Assembly (NCBI GenBank): GCA_963675135.1
Contig: OY776122.1
Coordinates: 13,872,881 to 13,936,880 of the forward strand
DNA length: 64,000 nt
Source: Galeopsis tetrahit
Lineage: Eukaryota; Streptophyta; Magnoliopsida; Lamiales; Lamiaceae
Direction: 5' to 3'
Position 1 is the stretch's first letter. Each line of letters begins with the position of its first letter. The position numbers and the translations under genes were made by a program. Positions 57,192-64,000 of the stretch are shown piece after piece. The notes beneath the pieces were generated by a model that did not search any database, was not told the origin of the DNA, and saw only the letters and a program-made list of their open reading frames with translations.

Positions 57192-58318
57192 TTATCGTCT
57201 AGTCTTTACACCAATAGTAGAGTCACCAATGATATTTTCAGTATTATGCGTAGATTTCCATGTTTTTCTAGTCTTTGTAAGCATAGTATCATCATCTAGA
57301 TCAGTTATAGCATCATGCATGTCAACATCATTTATATCATCAACAGATTTACCTGGAGTAGATGAGTCAACTAGAGCAGGCATGTCTACTGGTCTAGTAG
57401 ACTTACCTTGAGCACTTACCCTTTCCTTGTCATCAGTTTCAAGGGCTTTCATGAATGGATTGTATGCTTGAACGGATTCATATACCTCTGAATCTTTGTC
57501 AGATTCGATAGTTAGCTCAGTAACTTTCTCACTGATCTTGTTGGCAGACGAGTCCTGTTGAGATTCTTCGAAAACCACATGTGGTGTTTCTTCCACACAA
57601 AGGGTTGAGTAGTTGAATACTCTAAATGCTTTGCTAGTCGAGGAGTATCCTAAGAATATCCCCTCGTCTGCTTTAGCATCGAATGCATTCAACTTGCTTT
57701 TCCCGTTGTTATGGATGAAACACTTACAACCAAATATATGAAAATATGAGACTCTGGGTTTTCTACCTTTCCATACCTCATAGGGTGTCTTACCTAGTGC
57801 TTTATTGATAGCACTTCTATTTTGTGAGTGGCATGCAGTATTGATAGCTTCTGCCCAAAACTTCTGAGGCGTATTATACTCTGTCAGCATGGTCCTGCAG
57901 GCCTCCTTAAGAGTTCTGTTCCTTCGCTCTGCTACTCCATTTTGTTGTGGTGTCCTTGCTGCACTAGTAAGGTGCTGGATGCCACGCTTAGAACAAAATT
58001 CTTTAATATAGCAGTTAATGAATTCAGTACCCTTGTCACTACGGATCTTGACAATGGTCTGATTCTTCTCAACCTGTAACTTCTTCAACAGATCAGGCAA
58101 AAGTGTTTGTGTATCACTCTTCTTGTGTAAGAAGACTACCCAAGTGAACTTAGAATAGTCATCTACCACAACAAGTGTGTACCTTCTACCGTTCAAAGTT
58201 GGAGGAGTTATTGGGCCATGTAGGTCCATATGTAGGAGTTCGAGAACTCTACTTGTTGAGAGGGATGGAATAGATTTAAAGGAACCTTTTACCTGTTTAC
58301 CTTTCTGACAGGACGTGC
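57192..58318 (-). pseudogene. SIRE-C integrase core, joined directly to gag
   Basis: Begins in the zinc-binding end segment CTSCQKGKQVKGSFKSIPS (about 58318), then DLHGPITPP, VVDDYSKFTWVVFL, IRSDKGTEF, SAARTPQQNGVAERRNRTL and GKTPYEVWKGRKPRVSYFHI, giving the D-D-E residues. It ends at a stop after TRR (57192). The first part of the zinc finger and the whole protease are missing immediately upstream. Confidence 0.85.
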
Positions 58319-60427
58319 ATACATGTGACTTGTCGTTACGACCTGGTTGGATCGTCTACGATTAGTGGTCCTTGGAAGATTAGTTCTAGGTTGAACAGGC
58401 TTGTTGTTACCATTCTTTTTACCTCCTTTGGTAATTGGAATGTTAACTCGAGCTTGTTTTGGTACAGTACCTTTAGATGGAGTATCAATATCGTATATCA
58501 TTGGTCCTTTTCCTTTATCATTAGTCAAAGAGCTTGAGATGAAAATAGTAGGGTTCTGAGGAACTTGAGTAGACGAGCTGGGTGACTTAGCACCTATGCC
58601 TGTTTTGTCAGCAGGAGCCCTATACTTATCTGACAGTTCAAGGTTAACCTTTGAAGAGTTAACCAGGTCAGTAAGTTTAAGGTCTAGAGTGACAACCTCG
58701 GTTTCTAAGAACTTATTACGTTCTTCAAGCTTTTTGCACTTGCTTTTTAAAACATTGAATTCATGTTTCTCAGTAGCATGTGTCTTAAGTAGGTCTTGAT
58801 ACAACTTGTCTGTCAATGCACACTTGTCTTTGAGTTGACTCAACTCTTCTTGCAAGCGTTCATTTAGGACTGTTATATTAGGATCTACTTTAGACTGAGC
58901 TTCCTTAAGATCAATGATTTCTTGTCTTAAAATGACGTTTTCGTCACTGACTTCAATGATTGCCTTGTTGGCAAGTAGGAGGTCGTCTTCAACTGCACTA
59001 ATAGAGTGCTGAAGGCTACTCCCTACTTTGCTACTGGCAGTATCACTTTCATCAGATTCTGATTCATCACAGGATTGAAAAGATGTAGCAGATGATACCT
59101 CTTGGTCGATTTTAGCCATGCAGCATAGACCATCATATACTATGAAAGCTTCATCGTGATCTGGTTCAGACGGGTAGCTAGATGAGGATGATGGCAACTC
59201 GTCTGAGTCAGAATCAGAGTCATCATTGGCCATCATTGCCTTCTTGCCACGGTTGTATCTTGTCTGCCTTCGTGCTTTGCGTTCTTCTCGATCATCAGTA
59301 CTCAGGTCTGGACATTCATATATGTAGTGACCTGGCTTTTCACAGTTATAGCACAAGAGATCATTAGTAGCCTTTTTAATAGGAGAGTTATTCCTTCGTT
59401 TATCACGTCTATCAGAACGAGTAATCTTCCTACCATCAGACTCTCTATCTTGTCTGTTACCTTTCGAGACTTCGTCTCTCCTTTCGGACGAGTTTCGGTC
59501 TCGTCTGGTCTCAGACGAGTTCTTAGAAGCAGACCCTCTATGCTCTCTATAGAACTTCTTATATCTTCCGAAACGTTTATTCAGCCTATCAAACTTTCTA
59601 ACCATGAGGCTTACTTGATCCTTCAGACTTAGATCAGTATCTAACTCGTCTTTCACAGAAGTAGACCTAGTCTTAGACTTCGACCTGTCTACCTTAGACG
59701 AACTAGCCTTAAAAGCAACGTTCTTAGATACAACATGTTCTCTGTCACTACTTGCTATGGGATCATCTTCGTCTAAATCAAACTCATGAGCCTTTAGAGT
59801 TTGAAACATGGTCTCTACTGTCCATACATCTATATCTTGGGTATTCTTAACAAGCATTTTTACCATTTTCCATCGACTATCAAGGCTTTTGAGAATCCTA
59901 AGATTGATTTCACGTGGAGTATAAGATTTACCAAGGACTTCCAAGTCATTCATAATTTTGGTAAAACGAGTATCCAACTGGTCTATAGTTTCGCCAGCTT
60001 TCATATGAAATGATTCAAATCTTTGGACTGCAGTGGAAAGCTTGCTTTCTTTGATTAGGGATGTTCCTTCACAAATGATAGCTAAGCGATCCCACATTTC
60101 TTTGGCAGTTTTACATTTTAACACTTTTCCCAGATACTCGTTAGGAAGAGTGTGTAAGATGTAATTCTTGGCCAAGCTATCCAAATTATTCTGTCTCATT
60201 TCTTTTGAGGTTAGTTCTGACCTTGGTTTCTTGACGAGTGTACCCACGGGTTGATTTGTGTCAAGGGCAGCAGTATTAGGGATCATGGTCACTATCGGAC
60301 CTTCAGTGATGACGGAGATCATTAAGTCGTGAGTGGAACTGAAGATGGCTTCCATCCTTAGTTTCCAATAGTCATAATCTTGAACCTGGAACTTAGGTAA
60401 CTTGTTAGCACTAATTTCGAGAGACAT
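58289..60427 (-). pseudogene. SIRE-C gag
   Basis: 712 codons from ATG 60427 (MSLEISANKLPKFQ). Contains the UBN2 region (DYWKLRMEAIF, KEMWDRLAIICEGT, FTKIMNDLEVLGKSYT), a charged, arginine-rich region and one zinc knuckle CYNCEKPGHYIYEC at about residue 358-371, then a Ser/Asp-rich linker and a coiled-coil segment (VDPNITVLNERLQEELSQLK). It ends VRKVNR-stop, where the frame runs into integrase sequence in another frame. The absence of DSG/DTG protease motif is evident. Confidence 0.85.
58300..58330 (-). other. Deletion junction: gag fused to integrase, protease lost
   Basis: In copia elements of this lineage gag is followed by protease (DSGC/DTGA) and a full zinc-binding pre-integrase segment. 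Here gag runs to TTSHM and the next recognisable residues are CTSCQKGK of the pre-integrase end. By family comparison about 200-300 residues are missing. The exact breakpoint is near 58320. Confidence 0.75.
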
Positions 60428-60582
60428 GATTCAAGAAGATACAAATATCACAGTACAGTATCAAGAAACAGATGTTTTCAAGTTCAACGTTTAAAGAACA
60501 CGTAAGAGCACGTATAGACACGGACCAAGACTTCACCCAAGTCTTGAGTTGGTTATCAAGAAACAACAGTTCGTAAACTACT

Positions 60583-60594
60583 GCTCTGATACCA
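60583..60594 (-). other. Primer-binding site of SIRE-C
   Basis: Minus TGGTATCAGAGC two bases after the LTR end, a perfect 12-base match to the plant initiator-Met primer site. Confidence 0.95.
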
Positions 60595-60596
60595 CT

Positions 60597-61930
60597 TGTA
60601 GGTCCCTAAGTTGAGTTAATATCGAGGGAAGCTAAAGAAAATGTCTAGAGGGGGGTGAATAGACTTTTCTAAAATCTTTCGATATATCAGAATTACAATG
60701 AGCCCAATTAAAGTTTATACTCAACTTATTTCGAGAACTCTGTTTTATGTATACTCAACTAGTCTTGTTCAGTTATGTATGTTTAACAAGTAAACAATCA
60801 ATCAATTAAAACAAACAAAACAATTAATCAATAAACAAAACAGTAAAGTAAATCAAACACGAGATTTATAGTGGTTCGACAACTTGTCTACATCCACTCT
60901 CACAAACCCAGTTGTGAAACTCTTATTAACTCTTCCAATCGAGTAATATGTTCTTGTAGCTTTAAGTCCCAAGAAATAAGACTTAGATCTTCTCGATAAT
61001 ATCTCCAGATATATCTTCGATCTTACTAGTGATTTAATAAGCAACTAGCAAGCTTAAAACAGTAAACGAAAAATAAAACTTCTCTTCGTTCAGTAGTAGC
61101 CTTCTTCGATCTTCACTTGTCTTGCGTAGCTTCACTTTCTGAACTTCAAACTCTGAGAGTAATTTCTTCACTTGAATCTTCAATAATGCTTGCAGTAACA
61201 ATATCTCAGTAGTCTTTAATCAATGAATACCTTGGGGTATTTATAGACTTCCAATTCCAAGAACTTTCAGTTGTGTAACAACCTTTCTTGAAAACTAACT
61301 TGTAACTGATTATTTATATCCTTTCACGCGTTTCTTCAGTTAATTAGTTATTCCTTAACTAACTCCTTCAAACTTTATCTTCAACACGCGTTTCTGTAAC
61401 TAACTTCAAGTTGACCTGACTTGTTTAAGTCGCGCACCTGTCTTGTGTAGTAGTAGTAGACTGTGTCTTCTACTTACCTTGTGCAGTAGACTTCTCCAAA
61501 TTACAACATAGAACTAATCTAGTCCTATCAACTAATCCTAACAAGACTATTACATTACATTAAGCTTCTTGTTATAAAGCTTAGTCAACTTATAAAAAAC
61601 TATACAAATAATCTGTCTATTACATTTAAAATCATGAGCTCTATACAACAATTCTTCACAGCTCAATAACAATCTAACATATACGAATAACAAATATGAA
61701 GTACTTATAAAACGTACTTATCTTTCAATAATACTTGTCTTTTAAAATGAGTACTTGTCTTGTAGTACTTGTCTTGTGAATTCTACTGATCTGTACAAGA
61801 CGACTTCAACTTAACTAGACTAGATCAGTCAACACTTAGAAAATATTCAAGTCTTCTTTTGGCTTATCAAAACTTCATCTTTTATCTTTTATCATCATTT
61901 AGGACTTGTTCTGGGATTCATATCCCAACA
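60597..61930 (-). repeat. 5' LTR of SIRE-C
   Basis: 1334 bp, TGTAGGTCCC at 60597 to ATATCCCAACA at 61930. TATAAATA on minus at 61245-61238. Nearly identical to 49675-51036. Confidence 0.93.
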
Positions 61931-61935
61931 GTTGG
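61931..61935 (+). repeat. Target-site duplication GTTGG (right)
   Basis: Pairs with 49670-49674. Confidence 0.92.
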
Positions 61936-63567
61936 AATATTGTGAGACCCAAATTAAACTTCTTAAGCACAGAAATCCTATATATCAAAACAGCTTTATC
62001 CTTAGTGATCTTGGTAGTATTTGTGGTGGGAATCCAATTGTAAATGATGAGTTTGTATAACACAGAGTGTAGGGAAGTGAGGTCTTTGGCTAGCATGTGT
62101 CTAGTCCATTTAACTACCCTACCAGCAGTTATTGGAGAAATGACCACATCCATGTCATGTTCTTCATCAACCTCAACATTGGGAATTTCTAAAAACTCAT
62201 TTATCAACTCAGGAGTAAAAGGTACATCCCTCCCCCTAAAATTAACAGTTCCATACCACTTAGAAGATCTCCTACCAGTGCTCTTTTTCAAACATGCATA
62301 GAATTCATATGCCCAATTTGTCAAGAAAGATTCACCAAAATTTACAGCATGCATCAAATTCCTTTCCTCTAAGAAACTAACCATGCCTTTACTATCAAAA
62401 TCAGGTATATTGATCATCTTCTCTATCAGCAGTTTTCTTTTAGAATAAATGGCCAATCTATTCTCTAGTGTATCAAGAGAATCAGAAATACCTCCCTCTT
62501 CAGAAGCAAGGTCATCTGAGCTTGGTGTAGAGCTTTTAGCAGAGCTCTGTTCAGGGCTGCTTGCTGCACTGGAAGAGCTATCTCCACTGCCACCATCTTC
62601 AGGTTCTGGTGCAGCTTCCTTTGCAGCAGCATTTGTGCTCAACATTTTTCCTAAGAGACTTCAGAATGTCTCTCAAGCATCTTTCAGAATCAGAATTGGA
62701 CTCTGACTCAGCTGGTTCATCTTCAGTGATCATCTTTTCTTTGCCTTTTGGTTCAGCAACAGACTTTCCTTTCCCTTTTTCTGCAGCAACAACCTTCTTT
62801 TTGGATTTTTCAGCAACAACAGTCTTAGTTTTCTTTGGTTTCTCAGCAACAATAGGAGCTTCATTTTCAGAATCTGTGAACACTTGAATAGGTTCACCAG
62901 CATCAGCTCCAGCTTTCTTCTTCTTCCTCATGGATTCAGAGTAATCCACACGAGTGAATACACGGTACGATCTCCTTCTTTGTACAGGGCTTCTCTGCCT
63001 TTTTCCTTTCTGTGCAATTTTCTTGAAAGGAATTGGAGCAGACTCATCTGAAACAGAGAGTGAAGAGTTTTTACCTTCAGAAATGTTTGCATCCTCCATT
63101 TCAACGTCTTCAGGGTCAGACGTGGCAGTGGCTTCTTCTTCAACAGAAGCTTCAACATTCTCAGTTTGCAGTTCGTGAACAGAGGGTGATTTGGGGCTTT
63201 TTGATGCAGAAGCCATTTGGGCAGTTTGCTCAGTCAAATAGCTTGATATGTCCACCGTGATTCCTCCAAAAGTCATCACGGGCAAATGGCCTGTGGTTCG
63301 AAGAGTATCAGACACCTCATCGATAGCCCTAGTGACCTGTTCAACAGTTGCATCTCGAGGGAAGTTTGTTTGAGGAGCAGTTTGAGGAGTGGTTTGAGGA
63401 GTGGGAACAGTTGTTGATGGAGTTGCAGAGACATTCGAGTCAGCATTTGAAGCGGTAGAGTTTTGTGAAGCCATGGAAGCAAGAATTTCGAGAGGATTTG
63501 TGCGAGAGTGAGATGAGGTTTTCGAATCAGAGAGAGATTGTGAGGAATTCGAGTTTGTTCCAGCCAT
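61931..63567 (-). pseudogene. SIRE-B ORF3, proximal part (one frameshift)
   Basis: Starts ATG 63567 (MAGTNSNSSQSLSDSK) in a frame that runs to 62599 with Thr/Pro/Gln-rich, then acidic and Lys-rich segments (KSPSVHELQTENVEA, KKKKAGADAGEPIQVF). At about 62645 the frame shifts at GGAAAAATG and continues as NAAAKEAAPEPEDGG to the SIRE-C junction at 61931, covering the structured part (STGRRSSKWYGTVNFRGRDV, VPFTPELINEFLEIPN, TAGRVVKWTRHMLAKDLTSL). The distal part is at 49674-48999. Same architecture as SIRE-C ORF3. Function unknown. Confidence 0.65.
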
Positions 63568-63716
63568 TTAAGTTAGGCGGTTGGAATTTCAAGGTAAGGA
63601 TGGAAATTTGCACACACTTCTTTGAGATATACACAACCAAATAACAATTTTGCAATCTTAGTACTCAACACAATCAGAAATCACAATTTAGCAAATAAAT
63701 GGCATCTTATGTTCGA

Positions 63717-63724
63717 TATTTATA
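63717..63724 (-). promoter_or_regulatory. Candidate internal TATA box upstream of SIRE-B ORF3
   Basis: Minus TATAAATA within CTCTCTATAAATATCG, 150 bp upstream of the ORF3 ATG. Position and sequence fit a plant promoter; transcription is not shown. Confidence 0.45.
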
Positions 63725-64000
63725 GAGAGAGTAATGTAGTTGGAGGTTAAGAAAAATAAAACAGAAGAATTAATCTAGAATTTTCGAAAGTGCTCCACAT
63801 TATTAGCCACAACCTAGATCATGGTTAATTAGTGGGAAAAAATCAATTAATTAAATTAATTAAATTAATTAGATAATTAGGAAGATTCCAGAATTAATTT
63901 CGCATAATCTGAAAGAAATAGATACGGGTCAGTAATTAATTAAATAAATAAACTTAATTTCAATAAATAATTAAATAATTACACAGATAAAAATAAATTC
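63725..64000 (-). other. Spacer upstream of SIRE-B ORF3
   Basis: AT-rich, includes (TTAATTAAA)n-like bases near 63845-63880. Nothing coding is seen up to the window edge. Confidence 0.5.

Larger units (their letters stand above)
49675..61930 (-). mobile_element. SIRE-C: complete-length, recent SIRE/Maximus-like copia element
   Basis: A 12.26-kb element: 5' LTR 61930-60597, primer site 60594-60583, gag 60427-58289, integrase 58318-57192, RT/RNase H 57158-55593, extra ORF 54685-51247, polypurine tract 51051-51037, 3' LTR 51036-49675, with a perfect GTTGG flank duplication. The LTRs differ by about 7 substitutions and two indels (23 and 5 bp). The protease region is deleted and both pol and the extra ORF are frameshifted. 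Confidence 0.92.
47530..64000 (-). mobile_element. SIRE-B: outer SIRE/Maximus-like copia element (3' portion), split by SIRE-C
   Basis: Read on minus from the right edge: extra ORF (63567 to 61931, continued 49674 to 48999), 650 bp of untranslated spacer, a polypurine tract and a 3' LTR ending at about 47530. Pol and the 5' LTR would lie beyond 64000. SIRE-C interrupts the extra ORF with a GTTGG duplication at each side. Confidence 0.75.

Overview
This is a repeat-dominated stretch of nuclear DNA from a flowering plant, most likely a eudicot. Evidence: Ty1/copia and Ty3/gypsy (Athila-type) LTR retrotransposons with plant-type initiator-Met tRNA primer sites, hAT and Stowaway-like DNA elements, AT-rich spacers, and one intron-containing host gene of a plant CCCH zinc-finger family. 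I cannot name the species. Nearly all coding capacity belongs to transposons.

Layout. 1-3512: 5' half of a minus-strand copia element (Copia-1) with an unbroken gag-protease frame running off the left edge. It abuts an Athila-type gypsy element (3512-8208, plus) that has gag-protease but no RT/integrase and ends in a 1.62 kb 3' LTR carrying an array of ACTCGGCCGAGT palindromes. The Athila element sits in ORF3 of a SIRE/Maximus-like copia element (SIRE-A, 8209-12354, plus), which abuts a foldback-type element tail (12355-12765). 12766-15300: tandem duplications and a 100-bp inverted duplication of a 2-oxoglutarate dioxygenase gene fragment. 15438-18855 (minus): the one convincing host gene, an eight-exon, five-finger CCCH zinc-finger protein of the ZFN type. 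19656-20595: non-autonomous hAT element with a perfect 8-bp target duplication. 20799-21095: Stowaway-like MITE. 21740-24425: 2.7 kb foldback element. 24850-28600: segmental and tandem duplications. 28498-33564: degenerate copia element with short LTRs (Copia-2). 34656-35262: hAT-like MITE. 37553-38878: solo LTR with a perfect 5-bp target duplication. 39500-40280: small inverted-repeat element filled with minisatellite. 40309-44151: two-LTR, non-coding relative of the solo LTR. 44160-47490: LINE and copia fragments, a telomere-like repeat, twin hairpins and a GC-rich island.

47530-64000 is a retrotransposon within a retrotransposon. An outer minus-strand copia element (SIRE-B: 3' LTR 47530-48348, ORF3 up to 63567, pol presumably beyond the right edge) is split by a complete inner element (SIRE-C, 49675-61930) flanked by the perfect target duplication GTTGG. 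SIRE-C LTRs differ by about 7 substitutions in 1334 aligned bases by my reading, so insertion was recent, yet its protease region is deleted and pol and ORF3 carry frameshifts. The extra ORFs of SIRE-B and SIRE-C each have a TATA box of their own upstream.

The most notable points are the young but defective SIRE-C, the candidate internal promoters of ORF3, the inverted gene fragment that could act as a small-RNA hairpin locus, and the palindrome array in the Athila LTR. I found no tRNA, rRNA or CRISPR feature. All comparisons were made by eye.
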